Positions 51,290 through 60,343 of a stretch of DNA of 64,000 nucleotides are shown here, in pieces. Made by a program: the position numbers and the translations under genes. The notes beneath the pieces were generated by a model, which worked only from the letters and a program-made list of their open reading frames with translations, was not told the DNA's origin and did no database searches. This DNA comes from Acidovorax sp. Root219. Its GTDB lineage: Bacteria; Pseudomonadota; Gammaproteobacteria; Burkholderiales; Burkholderiaceae_C. Numbering within the stretch: the first letter of the stretch is position 1; every line of letters starts with the position of its first letter. Location of the stretch: positions 801,752 through 865,751 of the forward strand of contig NZ_LMIJ01000011.1 of NCBI RefSeq assembly GCF_001428665.1, written 5' to 3'.

Positions 51290-52327
51290 ATGGCCCATTC
51301 GAACCACTCATCCTCGCGCCGCAGCCTGCTGCGCGGTCTGTGCGCGTTGCCCGCCGCATCCGTCGCGGGCGCCTGGCCGGGGCTGGCGAGCGCTGCTGCG
51401 CCGGAGTACAGCTTCAAGTTCGGCAACAACCTGCCTGTGTCGCACCCGCTCAACGTGCGCGCCAACGAGGCGGCGGCGCGCATCCTGTCCGAGAGCAAAG
51501 GGCGGCTCGAACTCAAGGTGTTCCCCAACAACCAACTCGGCGGCGACACCGACATGCTCTCGCAGGTGCGCAGCGGTGGCCTCGAGATCTTCAACGCCGG
51601 CACCATGGTGATCGCCACGCTGGCGCCCATCAGCGCCATCACGGCCCTGGGCTTCGCCTTCGCCGACTACGAGCAGGTGTGGAAGACGGTGGATGGCAAG
51701 CTGGGCGACAGCATCCGTGCGGCCTTTGCCAAGGTGGGCCTGTACACCTTCCCGCGCATGTGGGACAACGGCTTTCGCCAGGTGACCACCAGCACCAAGG
51801 CCGTCAGCAGTGCGGCCGACCTGGGCGGCATGAAGATCCGCGTGCCCGTGAGCCCCATGGGCATCTCGATGTTCAAGGCGCTGTCGGCATCACCGGCCAG
51901 CCTGCAATTCAGCGAGGTGTATTCGGCCCTGCAGACCAAGGTCGTGGATGCGCAGGAGAACCCGCTGGCCATCGTGCAGACCGCCAAGCTCTACGAGGTG
52001 CAGAAGTTCTGCTCGGTCACCAACCACAGCTGGGACGGCTACCACATGGTCGTCAACGGACGCGCCTGGCGCGGCCTGCCGGACGACCTCAAGCTGATTT
52101 TGGGCCGGGCCTTCGATGAAGCCGGGCTGCAGCAGCGTGCCGACCTCGCCAAACTCAACGAGACGCTGCGCAGCGACCTCACCACCAAGGGCATGGCCTT
52201 CAACGATGCCAACCCGCAAAGCTTCCGTGAGCAACTGCGCAAGGCTGGTTACTACACCGAGTGGAAGGGCAAGTTCGGCGACGAGGCCTGGGCGCTGCTG
52301 GAAGCCTCCGTCGGCAAGGTGTCCTGA
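51290..52327 (+). CDS. TRAP transporter substrate-binding protein (DctP family)
   Basis: 345 aa. Tat-like signal 'SSRRSLLRGLCALPAASVAG', then the DctP fold ('FGNNLPVSHPLNVRANEAA', 'KIRVPVSPMGISMFKALSAS', 'EVYSALQTKVVDAQENPLA'). The Arg in 'KIRVPV' is the residue that usually binds the ligand carboxylate, so an organic or sugar acid is expected. AGGAGA precedes the ATG. Confidence 0.9.
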   Translation: MAHSNHSSSRRSLLRGLCALPAASVAGAWPGLASAAAPEYSFKFGNNLPVSHPLNVRANEAAARILSESKGRLELKVFPNNQLGGDTDMLSQVRSGGLEIFNAGTMVIATLAPISAITALGFAFADYEQVWKTVDGKLGDSIRAAFAKVGLYTFPRMWDNGFRQVTTSTKAVSSAADLGGMKIRVPVSPMGISMFKALSASPASLQFSEVYSALQTKVVDAQENPLAIVQTAKLYEVQKFCSVTNHSWDGYHMVVNGRAWRGLPDDLKLILGRAFDEAGLQQRADLAKLNETLRSDLTTKGMAFNDANPQSFREQLRKAGYYTEWKGKFGDEAWALLEASVGKVS

Positions 52328-54198
52328 TGCTCGCAGCTGCCGTGTCCGCCCCCGTTCCCACGGGCTGGCGTGCCGCGCTCGGTCCCGTGGATCGGGGCAT
52401 CGGCGCGGTGGTGGAGTCCGCCGCCGCGCTGCTGGTGCTGGTGGAGATCTGCCTGCTGTTCTGCGGTGTCGTGTCGCGCTACGTGTTCCACGCACCCCTG
52501 GTCTGGTCCGACGAGCTGGCCTCGATCCTGTTCCTGTGGCTGTCCATGCTGGGCGCGGTGGTGGCACTGCGCCGCGGCGAGCACATGCGCATGACGGCCT
52601 TCGTGGGCAAGGTGCCGCCGGCGGCGCGCGCCTACCTGGAGGCGCTGGCCATGGCCGCGTCGTTCGCGTTCCTGCTGCTCATCCTGCACCACGCGTACGA
52701 GTACGCGGCCGAAGAGGCCGTGATCGTCACGCCGGCGCTGGAGATCAGCAACGCCTGGCGCGCCTCGGCGCTGCCGGCGGGCATGGCATTGATGCTGCTG
52801 GTGTGCACGCTGCGCATGCTGCGCGAGGGCGGTCTGGCCGTGATGCTGGCGGCTTGCGCCACGGTGGGCGCGCTGGTGCTGGCCTTCTGGCTGGCGCAGC
52901 CGGTGTTCCCGCCGCTGGGCAAGCTCAATTTGGTGATCTTCTTCGTCGTGGTGGTGGCCACCTGCGTGTTCGCGGGCGTGCCCATCGCTTTCTCGTTCGC
53001 ACTGGCCACCTTTGGCTATATGGCGCTCACCACGCGCGCACCCATGCCGGTGCTGGTGGGCCGGCTCGATGAAGGCATGTCGCACCTGATGCTGCTGGCC
53101 GTGCCGCTGTTCATCTTCCTCGGCGCGCTGATCGAGATGACCGGCATGGCACGCGCCATGATCCAGTTCCTGGCCAGCCTGCTGGGCCACGTGCGCGGTG
53201 GGCTGTCGTATGTGCTGATCGGTGCCATGTACCTGGTTTCGGGCATTTCGGGCTCCAAGATCGCCGACATGGCGGCCATCGCGCCGGTGCTGTTCCCCGA
53301 GATGCAAAAGCGCGGCGCCAAGCCCGGCGACCTGGTGGCGCTGCTGTCGGCCACGGGCGCGCAGACCGAAACCATACCGCCCTCCATCGTGCTGATCACC
53401 ATCGGCTCGGTCACGGGCGTGTCCATCGCGGCGCTGTTCACGGGCGGCATGCTGCCGGCCGTGGTGGTGGGGGCCTGCCTGTGCGCTGTGGTCTGGTGGC
53501 GCTACCGCCGTGAAGACCTGTCGCAGGTGCAGCGCTTCGGCCGTGCGCAGATCGTGCGCTTCCTGGTCACGGCCTTGCCAGCCATCGCGCTGCCGTTCGT
53601 GATCCGCGCGGCCGTGGTCGAGGGCGTTGCCACGGCGACCGAGGTCTCCACCATCGGCATCGTCTACGCTGTGCTGGTGGGCCTGTTCATCCACCGCCAG
53701 TTCGACTGGCGCCGGCTGCGGCCCATGCTCATCGAGACCGCTTCGCTCACCGGCGCCATCATCTTCATCGTGGGCTGCGCCACGGCCATGGCCTGGGGGC
53801 TCACGCAGTCGGGCTTCTCGCACGACCTGGCCGAGGTGATGAAGCAGCTGCCTGGAGGTGCCTGGGGCTTCATGGCGGTTTCCATCATTGCCTTCGTGGT
53901 GCTGGGCAGCGTGCTCGAAGGCATCCCGGCCATCGTGCTGTTCGGGCCGCTGCTATTTCCCATTGCCAAGGCCGTTGGCATCCACGAGGTGCACTACGCC
54001 ATGGTGGTGATCTTCGCCATGGGCATCGGCCTTTTCGCGCCGCCGTTCGGTGTGGGCTATTACGGCGCCTGCGCGATCAGCAAGGTGCACCCCAACGAGG
54101 GCCTGTCCCATATCGGCGGCTACGTCATGGCGCTGTTCGTGGGCCTGGTCATCGTGGCTGCGATCCCATGGTTTTCCACCGGTTTTCTGACCAGGTAA
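52327..54198 (+). CDS. Fused TRAP transporter membrane protein (DctQM)
   Basis: 623 aa. Residues about 20-180 are the four-helix DctQ subunit ('VFHAPLVWSDELASILFLW', 'RRGEHMRMTAFV'); about 195-623 are the DctM subunit ('AVPLFIFLGALIEMTGMARA', 'ISGSKIADMAAIAPVLFPEM', 'APPFGVGYYGACAI'). The Q and M domains are one chain, as in many TRAP systems for sugar acids. It starts within the SBP stop codon (TGATG). Confidence 0.92.
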   Translation: MLAAAVSAPVPTGWRAALGPVDRGIGAVVESAAALLVLVEICLLFCGVVSRYVFHAPLVWSDELASILFLWLSMLGAVVALRRGEHMRMTAFVGKVPPAARAYLEALAMAASFAFLLLILHHAYEYAAEEAVIVTPALEISNAWRASALPAGMALMLLVCTLRMLREGGLAVMLAACATVGALVLAFWLAQPVFPPLGKLNLVIFFVVVVATCVFAGVPIAFSFALATFGYMALTTRAPMPVLVGRLDEGMSHLMLLAVPLFIFLGALIEMTGMARAMIQFLASLLGHVRGGLSYVLIGAMYLVSGISGSKIADMAAIAPVLFPEMQKRGAKPGDLVALLSATGAQTETIPPSIVLITIGSVTGVSIAALFTGGMLPAVVVGACLCAVVWWRYRREDLSQVQRFGRAQIVRFLVTALPAIALPFVIRAAVVEGVATATEVSTIGIVYAVLVGLFIHRQFDWRRLRPMLIETASLTGAIIFIVGCATAMAWGLTQSGFSHDLAEVMKQLPGGAWGFMAVSIIAFVVLGSVLEGIPAIVLFGPLLFPIAKAVGIHEVHYAMVVIFAMGIGLFAPPFGVGYYGACAISKVHPNEGLSHIGGYVMALFVGLVIVAAIPWFSTGFLTR

Positions 54199-54273
54199 CG
54201 CATTCCATCCAGTCCCCCTGGTCTGGCCGCTGCGTGCGCCGGGCCCTCCTTCCCTTTCTGAAAGACGCAAACC

Positions 54274-54825
54274 ATGAGCCGATTCTTTGGTGAGATCCGC
54301 CAGGTGGCCTACCTCGTGCCCGACATCGAGGCCGCCATGGACTACTGGGCCAACGTACTGGGCGTCGGGCCTTGGTACTACAACCCGCGCGTGCCGATCC
54401 AAAACTACACCTACCGCGGCGAGCGCCATGAACCGCACAACTCCGTGGCCCTGGCCAACGCGGGTGGCGTGCAGATCGAGCTCTTGCAGACGCGCAACGA
54501 CGTGCCCTCCATGTACCGCGACTTCCAGCAGGCCGGCCATGTGGGCGGCCAGCACGTCGCGTACTGGACGGAGGATTTCGACGCCGACCTGGCGCGGGCC
54601 GAGGCCGCGGGCTTCAAGGTCTGCATGAGCGGCGAGGTGGGCGAGAACGGCCGCTTCGTCTACTTCGAGGACGGCAAGCACCCGGGGCTTCACCCCGGTG
54701 CGCTGATCGAGCTGTCCGAAGTGGCGGGGCCCAAGGGCCGGCTGTTCACGCTGATCCGCGAGGCGGCCAAGGGCTGGGACGGCAGCGACCCGGTGCGGCC
54801 TTTCCCCGACCTCAACACCCTCTGA
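54274..54825 (+). CDS. VOC family (glyoxalase-fold) protein
   Basis: 183 aa, two beta-alpha-beta-beta-beta modules. Likely metal ligands Q10 ('IRQVAYLV'), E69 ('VQIELLQ'), H94 ('GGQHVAYWTE') and E146 ('ALIELSEV') match the VOC scheme used by glyoxalase I and methylmalonyl-CoA epimerase. It should be a metal-dependent isomerase, epimerase or lyase. It sits between the TRAP genes and the RLP gene, 4 bp before the latter, so it probably acts on the same acid-sugar intermediate. Confidence 0.83.
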   Translation: MSRFFGEIRQVAYLVPDIEAAMDYWANVLGVGPWYYNPRVPIQNYTYRGERHEPHNSVALANAGGVQIELLQTRNDVPSMYRDFQQAGHVGGQHVAYWTEDFDADLARAEAAGFKVCMSGEVGENGRFVYFEDGKHPGLHPGALIELSEVAGPKGRLFTLIREAAKGWDGSDPVRPFPDLNTL

Positions 54826-54829
54826 TCCC

Positions 54830-56116
54830 ATGGACGCCCAGCATTTCGAAGCCACCTACCTGATCGAGACGCCGCTGGACCCGGCCCACGTGGCGGAGGT
54901 ACTGGCGGGGGAGCAGTCGTGCGGCACCTTCACGCGTGTGGAGGGCGAGACCGATGCGCTGCGTGAGCGCGCGCGCGCCATGGTGGAGTCCATCGAGGAG
55001 CTCGAATCCGTGGCTGCCCCCAGCCTGCCCAACGGCTGGCTGGAGCGCCGTGCCTCAGCCGGCAAGCCCCTGGCTGGGCCGTTCCGGCGTGCGCGCATTC
55101 GGGTCCGCTTTCCGGTGGCCAATGTGGGCGCCAACCTGCCCACGCTGGCGGCCATGGTGTCGGGCAACCTGTTCGACCTGGGCGAGGTCACGGGTCTGCG
55201 ACTCGAATCACTGCACCTGCCTGCGGAATACCGCACACGCTTCGACATGCCGCGCCAGGGTATCGCGGGCACCCGTGCGCTCACGGGGGTGCAGGGGCGC
55301 CCGCTCATCGGCACCATCGTCAAGCCCAACGTGGGCTTGTCGGCCGAGGAGACCGGGGCGCTGGCCGCCCGGCTGTGCGCGGCGGGCGTGGACTTCATCA
55401 AGGACGACGAGGTCTGCGCCGACCCCGTGCATGCCCCGCTGCAGGAGCGCGTTAGGGCCGTGATGCGCGCTGTGCGAGCGCACCAGGACCGCACGGGCAA
55501 GCACGTCATGGTGGCCTTCAACGTCACCGACGAGACGGACGCCATGCGCCGCCACGCCGACCTGGTGCAGGCCGAGGGCGGCAGCTGCGTGATGGCCAGC
55601 CTCAACTGGTGCGGCTACTCGGCTGTGCAGACCCTGCGCCGGCATACGCCGCTGGCGCTGCATGGCCACCGCAACGGCTATGGCGCGCTGTCGCGGCACC
55701 CGCTGCTGGGCTTCTCGTTCCAGGCCTGGCAGACCCTGTGGCGCCTGGCGGGAGTGGACCACATGCATGTGCACGGCCTGCAAGGCAAGTTCTCGCAGAC
55801 CGACGACGAGGTGGTCGAGTCGGCCCACGACACGCTGGCCCCCCTTGCGCTGGGCCTGGACGATGCCGTGCTGCCCGCCGTCTCCAACGGCCAGTGGGCC
55901 GGCACCGTGCCGCTGACCTGGGAGCGCCTGCGCAGCACCGACCTGCTTTTCATGTCGGGCGGTGGCATCCTGGCCCACCCCGATGGCCCCGCAGCCGGGG
56001 TGGCAAGCATCCAGCAGGCCTGGGAGGCGGTGGCGGCGGGAACGCCCCTCGACCACTTCGCCCGGCACGCTCCCGAGCTGCAGCGCGCGCTCGGTTTCTT
56101 CGGCGCCAAGGCCTGA
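54830..56116 (+). CDS. RuBisCO-like protein (form IV RLP)
   Basis: 428 aa. Inferred equivalents of RuBisCO residues: E28 and T33 (E60, T65), N113 (N123), K165 (K175), carbamate Lys K191 with D193 and E194 in 'FIKDDE' (K201, D203, E204), H280/R281 (H294/R295), H315 (H327), loop-6 K320 (K334), S352 (S379) and the Gly run 377-379. Position 167 is Asn instead of K177 and 163 is Ile instead of T173, which speaks against carboxylase activity. RLPs next to a DUF1537 kinase include OiaX, the 3-oxo-isoapionate-4-phosphate transcarboxylase/hydrolase of apiose degradation, so a similar reaction on a phosphorylated keto acid is likely. Confidence 0.88.
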   Translation: MDAQHFEATYLIETPLDPAHVAEVLAGEQSCGTFTRVEGETDALRERARAMVESIEELESVAAPSLPNGWLERRASAGKPLAGPFRRARIRVRFPVANVGANLPTLAAMVSGNLFDLGEVTGLRLESLHLPAEYRTRFDMPRQGIAGTRALTGVQGRPLIGTIVKPNVGLSAEETGALAARLCAAGVDFIKDDEVCADPVHAPLQERVRAVMRAVRAHQDRTGKHVMVAFNVTDETDAMRRHADLVQAEGGSCVMASLNWCGYSAVQTLRRHTPLALHGHRNGYGALSRHPLLGFSFQAWQTLWRLAGVDHMHVHGLQGKFSQTDDEVVESAHDTLAPLALGLDDAVLPAVSNGQWAGTVPLTWERLRSTDLLFMSGGGILAHPDGPAAGVASIQQAWEAVAAGTPLDHFARHAPELQRALGFFGAKA

Positions 56117-56132
56117 GTGTGGAGACCAGCGC

Positions 56133-57437
56133 ATGATGGCTGCATCCACCGCCCGGCTGGGTTGGTACGGCGACGACTTCACCGGGGCCACCGACACCCT
56201 GGCCACGGCCGCCCAGGCGGGGCTGCGTGCCCTGCTGTTCATGGGCGTGCCCACGTCTGTGCAACTGCAGCGCGCAGGCCCGCTCGATGCCATCGGCATC
56301 GCCGGCGCGGCCCGCGCCATGGACCCCGAGGCCATGCGCGCCGAACTGGAGCCCGTGGGCCGCTTCTTCGCGCAGATGCGCGTGCCGGTGCTGCACTACA
56401 AGGTCTGCTCCACCTTCGATAGCGCGCCGCAGGTGGGCAGCATCGGCGTGGCGGTACACACGCTGCGCCAGCATGTGGAGAACCGCTTCGTCCCCATCGT
56501 CGGCGGCCAGCCCAGCCTGGGGCGCTACTGCGTGTTCGGTAACCTGTTCGCCCGCGCAGGGAGCGACCCTGCGGTGCATCGCATTGATCGGCACCCCACC
56601 ATGAGCCGCCACCCGGTCACGCCCATGCAGGAGAGCGACCTGCGCCTGCACCTGGCGCAGCAGGCCCTGCAACCGGTGCCTGGAATCGATTACCCGCTGT
56701 ACGCCCAGCCGCTGGCCCACCAGGAGGCGGCGCTCGATGCCATGCTGGCGGGGCACCCCGCTGCCGTGCTGATGGATGCCAGCCGCCCCGAGGACCTGCA
56801 GGCCGTGGGCCAACTGGTGTGGCGCCGGGCGCAGCAGGCGCGCCTGCTGGCGGTGGGCCCGAGCAGCGTGGTGCAGGCCCTGGCGACACAGTGGCCGCGC
56901 GCAGCGGCTGCGATGGACGCACGGCCATTGGCGGCGGCCCAGGGTCCTGTCTTCGTGCTGGCGGGCAGCCTGTCGCCGGTGACCGCCCAGCAGGTGCGCA
57001 TGGCCGTTTCGTACGAGACGGTACCCGTCGATGTGGCAAGCCTGGTCGAGGGCGGCGATGCCGCTGCACAGGCCATGGCCGACCGCTTGGCTGCCTTGCT
57101 GCGGGATGGCCGCAGCGTGCTGGCGGTGACTGCGGGCAGCGCATCCGGCGGTGCCACGGCACACGCCGTGGCGCAGGCCGGCGGGCGAGTGCTGGCACGT
57201 GTGCTGGCACAGGTGGAGCTGCGCCGCATCGGCATCGCCGGGGGCGACACCTCCAGTCTCGCGGTGCAGTCGCTCGCGGCCTGGGGTTTGTCGTACCGGG
57301 CCTCGCTGTCGCCCGGCGTGGCGCTGTGCCAGCTGCACAGCGACCACCTGGCGCTCGACGGCCTGGAGATCATGCTCAAGGGGGGGCAGATGGGGCCTGA
57401 GGATCTCTTCGAGCGGCTGCTGCAAGGTGGGGCCTGA
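56133..57437 (+). CDS. Four-carbon acid sugar kinase (DUF1537 family)
   Basis: 434 aa. The acid-sugar-binding N-terminal domain starts 'WYGDDFTGATDTLATAA' (GDDFTG at 13-18), with 'VGGQPSLGRYCVFGNLFAR' in the middle. The C-terminal nucleotide-binding domain has 'IGIAGGDTSSLAVQ' and 'LKGGQMGPEDLF' (415-426). It should phosphorylate a tetronate or branched 3-oxo acid with ATP, as OiaK and OtnK do. It lies 16 bp after the RLP gene with GGAGA before ATG 56133. Last gene of the operon. Confidence 0.9.
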   Translation: MMAASTARLGWYGDDFTGATDTLATAAQAGLRALLFMGVPTSVQLQRAGPLDAIGIAGAARAMDPEAMRAELEPVGRFFAQMRVPVLHYKVCSTFDSAPQVGSIGVAVHTLRQHVENRFVPIVGGQPSLGRYCVFGNLFARAGSDPAVHRIDRHPTMSRHPVTPMQESDLRLHLAQQALQPVPGIDYPLYAQPLAHQEAALDAMLAGHPAAVLMDASRPEDLQAVGQLVWRRAQQARLLAVGPSSVVQALATQWPRAAAAMDARPLAAAQGPVFVLAGSLSPVTAQQVRMAVSYETVPVDVASLVEGGDAAAQAMADRLAALLRDGRSVLAVTAGSASGGATAHAVAQAGGRVLARVLAQVELRRIGIAGGDTSSLAVQSLAAWGLSYRASLSPGVALCQLHSDHLALDGLEIMLKGGQMGPEDLFERLLQGGA

Positions 57438-57463
57438 GGGTGCTGCCGGGCGCGGCAAGAAAG

Positions 57464-57494
57464 GGCCGGCCGCCTCTGGAGGGCGTGACCGGCC
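57464..57494 (-). terminator. Weak hairpin between kinase and secreted-protein genes
   Basis: GGCCGG and CCGGCC pair across 19 nt, in the gap between the convergent kinase gene and the secreted-protein gene. On the minus strand it is followed by CTTTCTT, so it may terminate the minus-strand unit. Confidence 0.3.
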
Positions 57495-57529
57495 TGCTTG
57501 TTCAGGGGGCTGCTACGCGGCCGGCGGGG

Positions 57530-58228
57530 TCACGGGCACTGCGCTGCCTGTGCGAATGTTGAGAGAAACCCCAGGCGCTGAACCGCTGGCGTCGCCTGCG
57601 GTTGGTAGATGTACACGCTGGCCTGGTCAAGGGACGGCACTGCGGCATCGGCTCCCAGGCAGATCGCGCCGTTGGCGTAGCAGCGCAGGTAGAAGGGCGG
57701 CGCAGTGATGGTGCTCGTCGGGCTGGTCAAAATGGAGCGGAAGGAGTTTTCTGCCCAGTCCAGCACGCAGTCGGTGGGCTGGGCCAGGCCTGTACCCGTC
57801 ACCGTGCGGGTCACGGCCGTTGCGCCGCGCACTGGGAAGACCAGGCGCGCCAGGCGGGAGCCCGGCTGCTTGGGGGAAAAGATCACCAGGGTGGAGCAGC
57901 CCTGGCCCGGCTGCAGCACGACGTTGCTGCAGCCATCGGAGCCGCCCGGGATCATGAAGTCGGCTGGGGCAATGGTGGGGCATCCCAGGGCTGCGCAGGT
58001 GGCCAGGGCGCTGTCCACACCGGCGGTACCCAGTTGCACCGCTGCGCTGGAGCGGTTGAACACCGAGAAATACTGCGTCGCGAAGGTGGAGTTGAGAGCG
58101 GCCTTGCCGAAGGTGTGGTCCTGCGGCGGGTCGGAGATCAGCACGTCCTGCGCTTGCGCCGACACGGCTGCCAGCGATAGAAGGGCCAGTGCGGCCAGCG
58201 ACTTGCGGGAGAACAAGGGTGGGATCAT
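57530..58228 (-). CDS. Secreted protein, paralog A (Ig-like N-domain, Cys-rich C-domain)
   Basis: 232 aa. Signal peptide 'KSLAALALLSLAAVSAQAQ', an Ig-like domain with 'FATQYFSVFNRSSAAVQLG' resembling choice-of-anchor-D/HYDIN-like folds, and a C-terminal part 'DCVLDWAENSF' with paired cysteines ('YLRCYANGAICLG'). 'C.LDWAE' tails occur in many Comamonadaceae exported proteins (from memory). Function unknown. AAGGAA precedes ATG 58228. It lies directly downstream of gap, and a close paralog lies directly upstream of gap. Confidence 0.75.
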   Translation of the reverse strand: MIPPLFSRKSLAALALLSLAAVSAQAQDVLISDPPQDHTFGKAALNSTFATQYFSVFNRSSAAVQLGTAGVDSALATCAALGCPTIAPADFMIPGGSDGCSNVVLQPGQGCSTLVIFSPKQPGSRLARLVFPVRGATAVTRTVTGTGLAQPTDCVLDWAENSFRSILTSPTSTITAPPFYLRCYANGAICLGADAAVPSLDQASVYIYQPQATPAVQRLGFLSTFAQAAQCP

Positions 58229-58401
58229 GGCAATTCCTTGGGAAGAAGTCGGGGAAGATGCCAAGCGTGCCTCTGCCGTCCGGCGGCGTCAAGTCGGTTG
58301 CCACGCGCTGGCGTGCCGTAGATCACGCCAGCCTGCGTATTGGAGGTGTGCGCGCACTGCGGGCAGGAGACTTTGGTGCGCAATGGCTGGTCACCGCACG
58401 A

Positions 58402-58433
58402 GAAAAAGCCGGCAACCCCTGCGGGCTGCCGGC
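58402..58433 (-). terminator. Rho-independent terminator after gap
   Basis: On the minus strand GCCGGCA, 12-nt loop, TGCCGGC, then TTTTT. It ends 22 bp past the gap stop codon, so the secreted-protein gene further on likely has its own promoter in the 173-bp gap. Confidence 0.8.
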
Positions 58434-58455
58434 CTTGATCAGAAGCGGAAGCGGG

Positions 58456-59481
<1,026 letters not shown>

Positions 59482-60186
59482 TCATGGTTGACACTGCGCC
59501 GCCTGCGCGAATGTCGAGAGGTATCCCAGGCGCTGCACCGAGGGGGTGGGCTGCGTCTGGTAGAAGTAGACACTGGGCTGGTCGAAGGTGGGTACGGCCG
59601 TGTCGGCACCCAGGCACATGGTGCCGTTGGCATAGCAGCGCAACTGGAAAGGCGATACGGTGGCCGTGCCGGTGGGCGTGGTCAGCAGCTGCGGGAAGCT
59701 TTTCTCGGCCCAGTCAAGCACGCAGTCCAGCGGCGTCGAGATGCCCGTGCCGTGCAGCGGGTACGTCGCCAGCGCCCCGCCAGCGCGCGACTGGACGATG
59801 AACTGGGAAATGCGCGCCCCGGGGGCGGTGGGGGTGAAGGCCACCAGAGTCGAGCAGCCCTGGTTGGGCTGCAGCACGGCGTTGGAGCAGCCGTCCGAGC
59901 CGGCCGGGATCAGGAAGTCCCCCTGCGCAACGACCGGGCAGCCAATGCCAGCGCAGGTCGCCAGGGCCGCACCGCTGGAAATCAACGTGCCCAGCTGCAG
60001 CGGCGCACTGCTGCGGTTGAACACCGAGAAGTACTGCGTGGAAAACGTGGCATTGAGCGGGACCTTGCCGAAATTGTGGCCCGCTGGCGGATCGGTGATC
60101 TCCACCTGGGCCTGTGCCGACAGGCAGGCCAGCGACAGCACGGCCAATGCGGCCAGCGACTTGCGGGGGAACAGGGTCGGGATCAT
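59482..60186 (-). CDS. Secreted protein, paralog B
   Basis: 234 aa. Signal peptide 'KSLAALAVLSLACLSAQAQ', Ig-like segment with 'FSTQYFSVFNRSSAPLQLG' and C-terminal 'DCVLDWAEKSFPQLL' plus 'LRCYANGTMCLG'. It is collinear with paralog A and identical at well over half of the positions in many stretches. AAGGAG precedes ATG 60186. It sits between tkt and gap on the same strand. Function unknown; periplasmic or extracellular location is inferred from the signal. Confidence 0.75.
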   Translation of the reverse strand: MIPTLFPRKSLAALAVLSLACLSAQAQVEITDPPAGHNFGKVPLNATFSTQYFSVFNRSSAPLQLGTLISSGAALATCAGIGCPVVAQGDFLIPAGSDGCSNAVLQPNQGCSTLVAFTPTAPGARISQFIVQSRAGGALATYPLHGTGISTPLDCVLDWAEKSFPQLLTTPTGTATVSPFQLRCYANGTMCLGADTAVPTFDQPSVYFYQTQPTPSVQRLGYLSTFAQAAQCQP

Positions 60187-60343
60187 GGCAGCTCCTTCAA
60201 AAAAGGGGGACGTCAATGAAAACGACTAGCGTGCCGGCCACATGTAACGGCGTCAAGCATGCAAAGAGGCCGCAACGTGCTGTAAGTCACGCGAAACCTC
60301 TGCATATTTGCACAATGTTACGTTCCTGCTCCGCCGCGCCCTG

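Noticed and set aside
54830..56116. Bona fide RuBisCO for CO2 fixation
   Set aside because: K177 and T173 equivalents are replaced, there is no phosphoribulokinase or carboxysome gene, and the neighbours are a kinase, SDR and TRAP system of catabolic type.
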